Assembly: GCA_024345305.1 (NCBI GenBank)
Contig: BRON01000005.1
Location: 1,054,001-1,118,000 of the forward strand
DNA length: 64,000 nucleotides
Source of the DNA: Mrakia gelida
Lineage: Eukaryota; Basidiomycota; Tremellomycetes; Cystofilobasidiales; Mrakiaceae
Direction of reading: 5' to 3'
Numbering within the stretch: the first letter of the stretch is position 1; each line of letters starts with the position of its first letter. Position numbers and translations under genes: made by a program. This document shows positions 25,104 to 36,166 of this stretch, one piece after another. Under the pieces are notes generated by a model. The model was not told the origin of the DNA. It worked only from the letters and a program-made list of their open reading frames with translations, and did no database searches.

Positions 25104-27706
25104 ATGTATCCCTCCTACTCTCCCGAGGTCGACGAGCAGCGTTTTGATCCCGACGACTCGGAGTCCTCCCTCTCCTCGCTCGAAAGCTCGGACGACGGTC
25201 AACCTTCTCGCGGCGCTCGAGCTCACCAACCTTCCTCCTCCTCCCGTCCCATCTCAGCCTCTCCCTTCCCCGCTTCCTCTCCCTACCCCGAACAGGCTCA
25301 CTGCAGGGACTCGTCTCGAACCCTCAAAGGTCGTCAAGCATCTCTTGGATACCCTACCGCTCAACTCAGCACTGGTTCGACCCATGGGAGTGAGCTGGCT
25401 TTGAAGGTCGAGGAATCAAAGGAGTACGTTCAGACCTTCGGACTCCAACTCCTTGATCGACTGGACGCGTTGGAGGACTACCAGTGATTATCTCGCTTTC
25501 ATATCGATCGTTTATCCCCTTGGGGACTCTTAATCGTCAACAAGGGAGAGAGGCTGACGTCCATCTGCCTGCACTCCTTTCTCTCCTCTCGCCCACCCTC
25601 CTGCTTCCCCTTCCCCCAGAACCTCTGAAAGGATGGCAGACTCTTTTCGCACCTTGCCTGATAAGCTACCCAAGCGAGGTCGTCGCCCCATCGCACTGGA
25701 TCAGATCCGAGTTCGTTCATCTTACTCCGAGTCTTCCTCTCGCAGATGAGCAGCGCGTCGACCCGAAGCTCACTCGTCCCCTCTCTCGCTCCCCTTCTCT
25801 TTCGTCTTGCCTCAGGAGGACGTTCTTCGAGGAACTTATCAGAATATCACTGGAGTTTCCGAGGCGATCGCGGGGGGGTTCAACGAGACCATCTAGTGTG
25901 AGCTCGCAGCTCTTCCTTCTGTTCTTCGGAACGCTCCCCCTGACCGATTCCCCTTCTGTTTCGAAGTCTACGGCAACCTACACCCTCTTCACGTACCCCT
26001 CCATACCTACGCCTTCCAACTACAACGAGCAGCCGCCCAATTCTACAAGAACGAGATCCCTTGGTACGACGAGTGGGTCGAGTCGACGAGTCTGCGAGGA
26101 GAGGAGTCGGGAGTCGTTGGGAACGAAAGGCCAGCGCTGAGGACGACGAGGAGGAGGAGGGGGAAAGGGAGGACAAGCCTGTGGATAAGGGAAAGGGTCG
26201 AGAGCTAGAGGTTGTTGCTGAAGAAGACGAGGAGAGAGACGGTGAGTAATAGCAGGTCGGAGACGAAGAGAGGGACTCGACGCGTCGACCTCGTGCGGTC
26301 GCTGATCGCCTTCTTATCTCTTGCTTCCTTCTGTCCCTGCTCTGGGTCCTTCGGATGTTCCAGATGACCAGAATCTTCAGCCGGAATCCACACCAGGTCC
26401 CCAGGAACCGTCGACACACGGCCAAGACGCATCGACCTCTCATCAACCACGATTCGCGACCTCTCCCTCGAACGACTCTTCACGACCTCAACGGCCTCGA
26501 CCTGAGTGCCCGCCGCTTCCCACTCCTGCACCTCAACCCATCAAGCCGACAGGTCACTCTCCAAGACCCACCTCTTCCTCTCCCGTCGTCAAAGCTGGGA
26601 AAGGACCACTTCAGGAGGAGTCCTTCGCCGAGTCGTCCTCGTCTCCTGGTCAGGTCAACTCTTCGAAGAGGCGACGATTTGAGGAGTCTGGGTCAGCTGA
26701 AGACTCGGATATGGTTAGTGCTTCCGCACCTTCTCTCCTCTGAGCGTCGTCGAGGAACAGCGATCGACGCGTCGACTCTGACCCGCTTCCCGCTTGCTGC
26801 TTTTCCCAGACGACACATCTCAGACAAGCACTCGAGCACTCGGAGCAGATAGATCTCGACCAGGTCTCGATGTCGAATCGATTGAACGAGCTCTCGAAGC
26901 AGGTGAGTTGTCCTCGTTCTCGAATCTCACTTTGGACGGCACTTGAGCTGACGGGTCGCGTTTTTGTCTTCTCTTTAGAACCTCGCTCTCGAGTCGGAGA
27001 ACCAGGCGCTCGTCGTTGCCAACATGAGGACCGTCGAGGAGTCCGAATCGGCCTTGAGGGAGGAGAAGAAGCGATCTGCTCAGTCTCTGGCTGCCGAGAA
27101 GGCTCGCTACGACTTGGTCGAAGGGGAGCTCGCCAAAGCTGTATGTACCGATCTCGCTTCTTCATTCGACCCTTCGAGACGTGGACGATAACTGAAGCTT
27201 TCTTCTTTCGCTTCGCTTTGGTTTTTCAGTCTCTCGGGAAGCTCGACGCTGAGAAGAAGATCAAAGAGTTGGAGTCTCGACTCGCAGATTCGGTGCGCTC
27301 GCTTGTTCGCTGCTCGGCCTTTGAGCGACGGGAAAACTGACACTCCATATTCTCTCTCTTTCTCCTTCTTCACCTAGACTCGTGCGACGGAGGAAGCTGA
27401 GGCCAAGGCAACGACGCTTCAGACCCGAGTCGCTCAACTCGTGAGTTCGCCTCTCCCTCCTCTCCCTCGAAGTTCTTCCTTCGCGTCCACTTTCGTCGTC
27501 GAGTCTAACGATCCGTACGCTTCCTTACTCCTCCAGGAACAAGAACGAGCCTCCGAAATCTCCTTCTTCGAGGAGCATCTTCGACAGGTTCGTTTCTCGC
27601 TCGAGCTCGTCGCGTCGCGGCTCGTGGAAACTGACATCTCTTTCTCGCGCGTCGTTTGCAGATGAAGGGTAACTATGCTTCCGCATCGTCCTCTTCGGCG
27701 AACTAG
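25104..27706 (+). CDS. Unidentified coiled-coil protein
   Basis: I do not recognise this protein. Starting at 25104 it reads MYPSYSPEVDEQRFDPDDSE, a Ser-rich acidic N-terminus, then helical ELALKVEESKEYVQTFGLQL. After an intron near 25485-25620 comes TSERMADSFRTLPDKLPKRG, then EDVLRGTYQNITGVSEAIAG. An acidic and basic linker follows (26130-26240), then a Pro/Ser-rich segment (26340-26710). The C-terminus is a heptad-rich coiled coil in at least five short exons (26810-27610), for example SENQALVVANMRTVEESESA. The last exon is MKGNYASASSSSAN with TAG at 27704-27706. Divergent from the bromodomain gene, 250 bp away. Exon joins in the first half are tentative. A nuclear or spindle-associated role is possible but unsupported. 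Confidence 0.65.
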
Positions 27707-27948
27707 CTCTCTCACGGCGACCACAGGTCGTTCTCACAGGTGAGTCGTCCACTTCGCGCAACTCCTGGTTTCGTCGAGGCAACGGGTCGAGTCGTTGACT
27801 GGCCCTTCTCTCTTCTCGTGATTCAGTCGGCCTCCTCTTATGTACGAGTATATCAGTTTACGGTCTCTCCCTTCTCTTCATCTTCCAACTCGCGCGCTAT
27901 ATCTATACGTCGCGACCTCGCCTTTCGTTCCTCTTCGTTACATTCCTA

Positions 27949-27999
<51 letters not shown>

Positions 28000-28150
28000 C
28001 CTTTTCACGATCTTCACGAGCTACCTTTGCTTCTTCGAGGACCATAGCGAGAGCACGTACACTTCTCTACGGTCCACGTCTCTAAGTAAGAAGTCAACCG
28101 ACCCGGCTTGCTCGAAAGAAACGCAACGAGACGACGCTCGTAGCGCGATT
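27707..28150. other. Intergenic region with a long poly-T tract
   Basis: It lies between the coiled-coil gene and the duplicated block. It contains the 49-nt T run and otherwise C/T-rich DNA. No gene is supported. Confidence 0.5.
27951..27999. repeat. Homopolymer run of 49 T
   Basis: An uninterrupted run of 49 T on the plus strand, so poly(A) on the minus strand. It is about 150 bp outside the estimated edge of duplicated block copy 2 and lies downstream of F-box copy 2 in that gene's sense orientation. Confidence 0.9.
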
Positions 28151-28646
28151 CTCTGCTCGACGTCGCGGCTCGAAAGCATCTGAGAAGAGAACAAACTGCA
28201 TGGATCGCTCGTGTATGGGTCGTTATGATGTGCTCGAGATGTAGCATGTTGTTGGCTGCGAAGTTAAAGTCAAGAGAAGAAGGAAAGGAGCAGTCGAGTT
28301 AGTCCTCCAGATCGAACGCGTCGAGTCCCTCGTTCTTCCAACCGAGCCGAGTTAGACTGACCTCTGTTTCAAAGCAGTAAGAAGTGGTTACCGTATAAGT
28401 AATGTTCGCTATGGGTTCGTGGGGAAGTAACTGCGCTGAAAGGAGGAAGCAGCGAAGAGAGAGAGACTCGTCAGATTCGACGCGTCGTCGTGTCTTCCAC
28501 TGTAAGCGCGACGTACGGGCCTCGTATATCTCGAATACTCTTCGAGTCATTCTGCAAGACTCAGAGCAAAGAGGTGCGAGTCAGTTACAGCGCTGTCGGC
28601 AGGATGAGAACAGAGAGGCGTCGCGACGAGACGACTCACCGATTCC

Positions 28647-29726
28647 TCAAGATCTATCTGTCAACGGCTCTTCCCAAGCCCACCACCCATCCTCGTCCTC
28701 GGCCCAGCCCGAACGACGGATCGAAGTAATGAACATGTCCTCGATCTCCTCGTAGAGCGCCTCCAGAAGAGGGTCCAGGTTGAACCTCGACGAGGGAAAC
28801 GAGCTGTTGGACTTGTCCAACCACTCCGCGAGGACGTCGACTTCGGCATCGTCCTCGTCATCGTCCTGAGGCGCGTAGAAGCGAGGAGGGTGGAGGGTTA
28901 TGTCGAAATACCTGGGGACAGGGACTGGGACTGGACTGTCGTCCGCTTGGAACGGGTTGAGGGAGACGTGAAGCGAGGCGGGTTGGGTTTGGATGAGGAA
29001 GGCGAAGGTCGACGAAGTCTGTGAAGCTGAGCGGATGGCTTCGACCCGGAATCGGGTTCTAATAAGGATCAACGAGCCATAGGCCGCCATCTGATCGCGG
29101 TGCGGTCCTGTTTCGATCTCGACGTCCACCACTGCCTGAACCTCCTCTCGAACGACGTCGTCTCGTCCTCAGTTCCCGATGCATACCTCCTCCAGGTCTC
29201 CCGGTCCCGAAAAGTCGAGGGGAGCCATGTTGAGCTCGGGATCTCGCGTGTTCAAATGCGCGGGAAGATCCCTAGAAGGAGTCCACGACGAGATGGGGAA
29301 GTGATCTCGCGCGAAGCTCAGCTTCTTGACCCACCCTGTCCTCCTCGTCGCCTCCTCCCCTTCTCCGACGAGGAGACCTTCCTCAGGATCGAAGAGGCGA
29401 ATCCAGTCCTCTTCACCACGAATGGTGATGTGGTAGTAGAGGAAGGGAAGAACGAGTTCTCGAAGACCTTTGGAGACGAGGGTGAGAGGGAGGAGGGGAG
29501 AGAGGGAGGCAGGCTCGTCCAGTCGATTTGCGAGAGGGAGAGGAGAGAGATGGCGACCGAAGGCGAAGTGGAGGATGTGGATGTAGGTCTCGATAGGGAT
29601 GGGTCGAGAGGGAGGGGAGGAAGAATCGAAGTGGGTTTGGGGAGGGAGGGAGGAAGGAGGAGGGGAAGAAGGTGGAGGTGGGAGGAGGTCGAGTGGAGAA
29701 GGAGCGAGATCGCTGCTGTTGGCCAT
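28647..29726 (-). pseudogene. F-box-like protein, copy 2, with in-frame TGA
   Basis: Paralogue of the intact gene at 8928-9980. It starts MANSSDLAPSPLDLLP at 29726 and aligns through LLPLTLVSKGLRELVLPFL and LDFSGPGDLEEV. A TGA at 29169-29171 then stands where copy 1 has TGG (Trp). The same frame stays open for another ~170 codons to 28647 and still resembles copy 1 near its end (SSRFNLDPLLEALYEE versus SSRFNLDLVLERLLER; EDGWW versus EAGWW). Either a single nonsense mutation truncates it after ~185 residues, or the stop is bypassed. A 51-nt frame-preserving segment starting GTATGC and ending TTCAG spans the stop and could act as an intron, although it lacks a CTGAC branch site. Confidence 0.65.
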
Positions 29727-29923
29727 TTTCGAGGCGCGAGTAGTTCTGAGATGTATAGAGGCGAGGGCGGGATTCGAGAGGGAGTTGAGGGTTGGTGGAT
29801 TTCCAGTCACTGGCGGTCGTGAGGGACCAGGAAAGAATAGAAGGAAAGAGTTGAGCTCATTTCGAGCTGACCTCAGACGGCTTCCATCTCCTTCCTCCAT
29901 CCTCCGCTTCCCTTCTCAGCAAC
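29727..29923. promoter_or_regulatory. Shared divergent promoter, copy 2
   Basis: A 197-bp spacer between the divergent F-box-like and MYND-like copies, equivalent to 8729-8927. No individual element could be named. Confidence 0.45.
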
Positions 29924-31178
29924 ATGACTCTCACACCAACTCAGCTCGTCGACTTCGTCGCAAACTATCGTCTGGATCCAGGTCTACCATTGGGAGCGAC
30001 GCAGCTAGAGCCGATGAGGGATTCGGTAAGTGACGGTCTCGCTTCCTCCCTCTTCCTCCTCTCTTCCTATTTCTTGTCGTGCCCTCCGTTCCTGATTTCT
30101 CTCACCTCCCTTAGATGATAGAAGCGTCTCGTTTGTCTCGAGCTGACTTGATCCCATTCTTTGTAAGTCCTCGCTCCTCTCATTCCTGTGCCTACATACC
30201 CCGACGCTCGACGTCCACTTCCTTTCTCCGCTTGTTCTTTTCAGGAGGAGTCTGCCGCTCTCTACCTTCGACAAGTCTTGGAGGTCTATAAGAGTTTGGA
30301 CGTATCTGGGGGCTATGAAACAGCAGCTGCACTCTACCAGGCTCACTGGCTTCGACATTCTTTGGAAACTGCTGCTGGAGCTCGATTCGCTCGAGAATTC
30401 CCGCTCGAGAATCGCCAGCTTTCGAACCTCGTTCTGGACCAGATCTCACATCTCCCTGACAGTGTCTTCAGCGTAGGTTCTTTTACCCATCATCCGTACT
30501 CTCAAGCCGTTCCTTTCACCGATCTGACCATTCTACGCTGACGGTTTAAGGACGACTCGGCGACCTCCGACCTCCTTCCATTCATCGACCTCCTCATCTA
30601 CACGACCAGTAACCGACGCCTGACCGTTCCTCAACCTCCGATAAAGCTCTCGCAGTCAACCGTCGAAGGATTACAGCGACGAGTGCCTTTCATCCAGCAT
30701 CTCATCGAGGACCAGCCATTTCCCCTCTCCCCTGACGCGATCTGGAGTCTGTCTGGTCTGTCGAGCATTATCGAGAACGGGAGAGTATCTAAAGTGATTG
30801 ACCCAGAGGACATATCGGACGAAGACGTTGTGGTTTGGAGTTCCTGTGAGCTGCTCCGAGATGGAGAGGACCGCGACCTTGAGAAAGGGATGGTTCGATG
30901 CGACAAGGGAGTCGAGATGATGGCCTGTGGTCGAGTGAGTCTCCTTGTTTACCTCCCCTCTATTCTCTGTATCTTTACTGACCGTCTTATTTTCTTCACA
31001 GTGCCTCGCCGTTCGCTACTGCTCCAGAGGTTCCTCTCTCGCCGCGTCGCGTCTCATCCCCACTCGCTCGTTTCTTCGTCGACCTCATCACCTTTCTCTC
31101 CTTCTTCCATCCCGAACAGAGCACCAAAGGGCGCACTGGAAACGACCCAAGCTCTTCTGCTTCAAGCCTGAGTGGTGA
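29924..31178 (+). CDS. MYND-like zinc-finger protein, copy 2
   Basis: Paralogue of the gene at 7476-8728. It starts MTLTPTQLVDFVANYRLDPG. The exon at 30245-30470 gives EESAALYLRQVLEVYKSLDV and LENRQLSNLVLDQISHLPDS. A long exon near 30610-30935 ends in DKGVEMMACGR, then two short exons complete the finger: CLAVRYCSR and EHQRAHWKRPKLFCFKPEW, with TGA at 31176-31178. The finger has lost the final His of HKxxC (here PKLFC) and, like copy 1, has CxxxH in place of CxxxC, so full zinc binding is doubtful. Frame and splice sites are intact, so it is probably expressed. Function unknown. Confidence 0.75.
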
Positions 31179-31739
31179 TCCAGCCTTTTCGAACGGTCAT
31201 TTCCATTTCGCTTGCTTCTCTTCGATTCGACGCGACGATCTGATCACGCCTCTCTTACACCCTCCCATTCCCTCAACCCTTCCAGACCACCAGCACTCTC
31301 AAGTCACACGTCCTCTCACCCATCAAGACCTTCATCTTCTCTCACCTCTCAAATCCGTCGAGTGAGCTCCATTTCCCTCCCATCATTCGCTAACTTCCCA
31401 CCGAAGCTGACGTTTCCTCTCTCCTCGTTCCCGCCCGCTCGCAAGGCCCAACTCGCTCAGCAGCTCTTTGCCACCATCTACCTTCGTTTACGAACTATTA
31501 GGAATCATCATGCTCGGTTTTCTTCCTCTCTCTCTCTCTCCTCTGTTTTGCATTCGACGACAAGGTCGACGCGTCGACGTCAGAACATCGTTCTTCACCT
31601 TTGCTCGCCTTTTCTCCCTCCCACCCGCATAAGTTGCTCGACAAATTGCCCTCCCATAAGAAGAATCCTCCCATCCTCGACTTCACCACCACCCCTCGTC
31701 CCCTTCCTCGTCACACTCCACCAGCACTGAGGAGCAGCA
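31179..31739. other. Noncoding interval of the duplicated block, copy 2
   Basis: Matches 6962-7475 in inverted orientation. Plus-strand splice-like signals occur (GTGAGC near 31363, GCTGAC near 31407, acceptor AG near 31444), but the frames across them are not conserved with copy 1. Probably the spliced 3' UTR of MYND-like copy 2. Confidence 0.35.
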
Positions 31740-32030
31740 CTCTCCCTCGCTCTTAGTCTTGATTCCCTCCTCCTTGTTCCTCCTCCTGATCCCGATGAGC
31801 ACTACTCAGCCCTCTCCTCATCATCCCTCTACCTCTCTCCAAACCCATCGGCCCAGCCCTCGACTGTGTCCGGATCCCAATCTGCTCGAGCGTCGAGCTC
31901 GTCGAGTCTGATCTAATCAACGGGAGGGACGACATCTCCTTCTCGTCTGCCCTGCACTTTTCACATCAAGACCGTCCCAATCCTTTCGGAGAAAGCCAAG
32001 CGAGGGCGAGGGAAAAGAAGATCACCCAGA
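31740..32030 (-). pseudogene. Truncated 3' fragment of the acidic-protein gene
   Basis: Read on the minus strand, this encodes a stretch resembling the C-terminus of the protein ending at 6961: MMRRGLSSAHRDQEEEQGG here against MMRRGSSSAHRVQEEEEGS there, preceded by SRAGPMGLERGRG against SRVGSMVSERRNG. The parent's upstream exons are absent, so this is a remnant carried along by the duplication. A stop occurs soon after the match (about 31753). Confidence 0.75.
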
Positions 32031-32040
32031 TCTAATAAGA

Positions 32041-32454
32041 AACCCCTCCTCCTCCTCCTCCTCCAACGCAACTCAAACTCAACTCTCCAAAAACGAAACG
32101 CGACGCGACGACGAAAGAGGCAAAAGATGAACGGACTGCGGGTAGACGGAGGAAGATAGGGCGTGTACGTAGGGTGTATCTACACAAAAGAAAGAGACGA
32201 GCAAGAAAGAAAAGAAGGAGAAGAGCAAAGCAGAGAAGATGAAAGGGGAGGGAGGGTGAAGAAGCCAAGGGACGAGGTCGAGGTTGAAGGTGGTTCCGTT
32301 CGGTCGCCAGGTGGTTTAGGTGTAGGGTTTGTTGGTGTGGTGAAGAAGGTTTGGAGAGGTGGAGATGAGATAAGGGGGTGGGGTATTGATGGGTTGGCGA
32401 AGGTGGGGAGGAAGGCGGGTCGGACGAGGGGGAAAGTACGTTTTGACGTGCTAT
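32041..32454. other. Intergenic region, cofilin 3' flank
   Basis: Downstream of cofilin on the minus strand. It is GT- and GA-rich on the plus strand with a GGA/GAGGAGG-type complement tract at 32045-32070. No gene is supported. Confidence 0.4.
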
Positions 32455-33939
32455 CTACTTCCTTCGGACCTTCTCGAGGACTAGTAAGCAAGACGACATG
32501 AGGAAAGAGTCAGTTCGTGCAAGAGCGAGCCGCGAATGAGCCTTGCTGGTGAGGTTGGGAATGCGATGGGAGGGAAGGGAGGGAAGAGGGAGAGTTCGAA
32601 TGAGCTCGCTTTCGTTCGAGCTCAACTCCGGGCCACGCCAGCAGCAGCGAAAGCATGAGCGATCCCTCGACGCTCTCGTCCGCTGGTTGCCCGGCTCGAG
32701 TGTTCAGCAGACAAGCCAGATGGCCCTCCACGCTGCTGCCTCCTTGCTCGCTGCGAGCTCTCGCTTCTCGGCGGGCGACCCGCTCCCTTCCCTCCTTCTT
32801 CCTCTGAACCTCGTTCCCAGTTCCCAGCTGAGCTCAGCACCAGCTCTCTATCTCTCCGTCATCTGGAAAGTCCACTGGAGGCTCTCGTATCCTCGACTGA
32901 GATGAGCAGGAGCTGAAAACTCACCAGAAGCCTCGGACACCTCATCGAAGTCGGTTCCCTGGATCTCGGTGGAGATTCCGACGAGCGACTTTCGAAGAGC
33001 ATCCTTGGAAGCGGCGTAGACCATCTTGGGTCGGATCTTGGCACCATCGGGAGTCCTGGAGGTACGAGAAGGAGGTGGTGGGGTGGGAGCGAGTGGAAAG
33101 GCGATCGAGATTGGAGGGTGAGGTGTCGAAGGAGGAGAGAGGTGAGGAAAGCGGGGTAGGGCAGGAGGGAAAGGTGTAACGTCAGTATAGCGTTCGCGAA
33201 CAGATGCACAGCAGCGAGGAGAGGCGGTAGCCAAGCTGGGAGAGCTGAGGATGTCGAGGCGGAGGAGAGACGAAGGAGAGATGGAAGGAGGGAAGGAGGA
33301 GCAGCTCGGTTGTTGTCCGCTTCGACGACCTCTCAACCTCGCCCTCATCTTGGCAATGGGCTGGATTAATGCCGCTACCACACCACCCATAGCTCTCCAG
33401 CATGACTCCCAGCAGCTGTATCCTCCAGCAGAAACTACTCTCGTCCCTTGTTGGAGCCTGCTTCCGTCCCCCGTCGTCCCTTCGCCTCCTTCCTCCTTCA
33501 GCCAGCGCTCCTTCTCTTCTTCCCGCCAAAAGTCCCAACAAATGGGTAAAAAATCGAGACCTACCACATGTAGAAGCACAGCTTGTTCCTGATTCCCTCT
33601 CCCGAGTCGAACTCCATATCGTAGACGGCCCAACGACACTCGGTCTCTGGGAGTTCCTCGAGGAAGGTGTCGTAGGACTTTTCCGTCGAAGTCTTGAGGA
33701 CGACGATCTCCGAGTTGTCGGCGTTCATTCCGTAGATGATGTACTTGATCTTCTTTCCGGTCTTGAGCTCCTGGAAGGCAGAGAGACACTCTTGGGAAAC
33801 GGAGGCACCGGAGGACTGGAAGAATCGAGAACGAAGGGAGGGAAGGGAAGGAGGGGAGGAGGCGGGGAGGAAGCAGCAGAGTCAGCTCTCCAGAGAGGAC
33901 GTCGATATTGAGGAGCTAGAGGAGTGGACTACTGACCAT
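32455..33939 (-). CDS. cof1: Cofilin, actin-depolymerising factor
   Basis: Severs and recycles actin filaments in the cytoplasm. Assembled product is 136 residues, the usual length. Exon 1 is only the ATG (33939-33937), followed by a 121-nt intron. Exon 2 begins [20 protein letters not shown] and runs through KYIIYGMN and [20 protein letters not shown]. The next exon has [20 protein letters not shown], containing the long actin-binding helix, and ends at SEAS. The last exon, after a 444-nt intron (32481-32924), adds VLEKVRRK and TAG at 32455-32457. This restores the conserved AVLEKV-type tail. The conserved Ser after the initiator Met, a phosphorylation site in animals, is encoded right after the first intron. 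Confidence 0.93.
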
Positions 33940-34803
33940 GGTTGAGAGAGAGAAGGGGGAAGGGGTGGTAAGACGGGGAGGATGGGGTTTGTGGGAGGAA
34001 GGAAGCGAGGCGAGGGACGTGGCTGGGGAGAGATGGAAAGCGCAGACGAGCTCTCTTCGAGTCGAGTGTCCTTCTCGCTGCTTCCTGCCTCAAACCATCA
34101 CTCGAGATCCTCAAAAAGTCATCGAGAAGAAGCTTAGAGCCCCCAGCTTACGGTAGAGCTGACTGCAAGCCTGAGATGGCCAGAGGAAAACAGGAGACGC
34201 TCGAGCAGGATGACGACGACGTTCCCTGCCTTCTTTCGTCGTCTCTGCTCTCCCTCTCCTTCGCATGATACACTCGAGATGATCAGCAAGCTCTCGTTTC
34301 TGCTTCAGCTTTATCTTCCTGTGGCGTCGCGGCTCTTGCAGGGACTCGGGGCATGCGTCGTTTCGCATCGTCGAAGCCATCAGAAGAGCTCACCCTCCTT
34401 CTCACTGCTCAGACCCGAGCGTTCGGATCGTCTTCTATGTCATTTCGACAGTCCGGCTTACCGTGAGATTCTCTCTCGATAGGCTGACCTGACTCGAGAT
34501 CTCGTCTCGTTCTCGAGTTTTGGTTCAGACCGACGGCGGACGCTCACCTCGTCGACTTTCGTCTTCGAAACCTTCTCCCCTCCGACGACCACCAGCTTTC
34601 TCAAACCTCACTGTGAGTCTTACTGTTTCTTTATGTATACTGACCCTATCGCTGATGCTCCCTTTCCTCCAGAAGCTTCGTACAACTCGAGCGCAATCAC
34701 AACGACTCAACGCGTCGACGAACAACAAACTCGAGCTGTAAGTTCTTCCTCTCAACGCCGTGCCATACCACTCCTTGCCTGAATTGCTGCTTGCTTATAC
34801 CAG
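33940..34803 (+). other. Upstream region of the F-box gene at 34804, with exon-like segments
   Basis: Between cofilin (-) and the F-box/LRR-like gene (+). Splice-like signals on the plus strand mark short candidate exons at about 34529-34612 and 34674-34738, the latter donor being 62 nt upstream of the ATG. They may form a spliced 5' leader or an N-terminal extension. The paralogue at 42708-44177 has comparable segments upstream (44230-44390). No other gene is seen. Confidence 0.35.
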
Positions 34804-36166
34804 ATGCCAATTTTCGCCGACCACCTCCCGAATGAGATCTGGACTCGCGTCTTCGAGTTGATGAACGAGCGTCGGTGGACACTCCTTAACAGCTCGACCT
34901 ATCGTCCTCCGGTCGTCAGCCCGAGAGACGAGCTGGGTCGAGCTTTGTGGATGTGTGCTCGCGTTTCTCGTCGCTTCAATGTCAGTACAAACGACGCGCG
35001 CGCGGCCCTGCTCTACTGACTCCTCGCTTGATCTCTTTCTTGGTCAGGCTATGGCAATTCCCATCCTCTACGATCAGATATCTCTCTGCAGCAGTCGTAC
35101 GAGGTCGTATTGGTCAAGACTCCTCAAATGCAGGACGGTCATCCTCGACGACGCGTCTCGATCGAACTCTCGCTCTCTCGGCAAGATGGTTCGATACCTG
35201 GACCTGAACTTCGAGGACCACGAAGGGATGCCGTAGGATCCCCATTCCATGGTGATAATCGGGACTCTCCTAGCTCGACTCCCCAACCTCAAGGACTTCG
35301 GACACTCCCTCGACTTCCCTCCCCTCCTCGACACCCTCGCCATCCTCTCGTCAAACCTCCACCTCGCCAACATATACCTCGATCTAGAAAGCTACAACTA
35401 TCTCTCCTGCTTTACGGTCATCGTTCGCCTATCCCCTCACCTTCGCCGCCTCTGCCTCAGCCAAGCACGCATCCAACAATGCGACGACGACCAAACCCCC
35501 TCCCTCCTCGAACTTCAAAGCCCCATCACCTTCCCTCACCTCCACAACATCGAATTCCACCTCTGCGGATACACCAACTCGACTCTCCTCGATCGAATCG
35601 CCCTTTGGAAGGCTCCCTCGTTTCGGAAAGCCGCATTCTCGTTCGAAAGTCGAGAGGAGGAGGATCGACTCGACGAACCATCTCTCCAAGGTCCCCTTTC
35701 CTTCCTCTCCCACCATGGCCACCTCCTCGTCGAAGCCGAAATCAAACTCTCCTCCATTACCATCATTGATCCCCTCCTCACCTTCGTCAACCTCCTCCAC
35801 CTCGAAACCTCACCCTTCAAAATCGGAACGGAGAAGGAGAGAGCAGGTCTCCTTTTCAACCTCTCGAAACTTCGGACGCTGGTGATCGTTGAGGCGGAGG
35901 GATCAGGCCTGGTGGATTCGTTCTTTGAGTTCGCGGAGGAGCTTCCGGGATTGAAGGATGTGGTTTGGAAGGATAGGACGCGGGGAGCTCACAAGGGATG
36001 GGATTGGAAGAGGTGAGTTTCGACGACGCGCTGCCGTCGAGTGGGTTTGAGTTTGGACGAGGGCTTCGCGGTGCTGATCTCGCCTCGGTCGCCTTTTGTT
36101 TCCAGAATGGTATCATGGGGAGAGTCGCTGAAACGCAAAGGGATCGACTTCAACTGGGCTCGATGA
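34804..36166 (+). pseudogene. F-box/LRR-like protein with in-frame TAG
   Basis: Starts MPIFADHLPNEIWTRVFELM, an F-box-like helix, followed by RVSRRFN and, after a 65-nt intron, PILYDQISLC. Leucine-rich segments follow, e.g. ILSSNLHLANIYLDLESY and FVNLLHLETSPFKIG. A final small exon (from about 36106) reads MVSWGESLKRKGIDFNWAR and ends at TGA 36164-36166. TAG at 35234-35236 interrupts the frame after FEDHEGMP, and the same frame continues intact for over 300 codons. The paralogue at 42708-44177 is open through this point. A 48-nt frame-preserving segment from GTTCGA to that TAG could be an intron, but that would remove residues conserved in the paralogue. Substrate-adaptor function in ubiquitin ligation is inferred. 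Confidence 0.65.

Larger units (their letters stand above)
28150..32040. repeat. Duplicated block, copy 2 (inverted)
   Basis: Inverted counterpart of 6.65-10.49 kb. In order it holds the noncoding tail, F-box-like copy 2 (-), MYND-like copy 2 (+), a noncoding interval and a fragment of the acidic-protein gene (-). The 197-bp divergent spacer is preserved. Divergence is substantial (many amino-acid changes and a nonsense change), so the event is not very recent. Confidence 0.85.

Noticed and set aside
32897..32924. A 28-nt intron in the cofilin 3' region
   Set aside because: It has GT and AG ends but is too short for this genome and yields a tail unlike cofilin. The acceptor at 32481 gives the conserved VLEKV ending.
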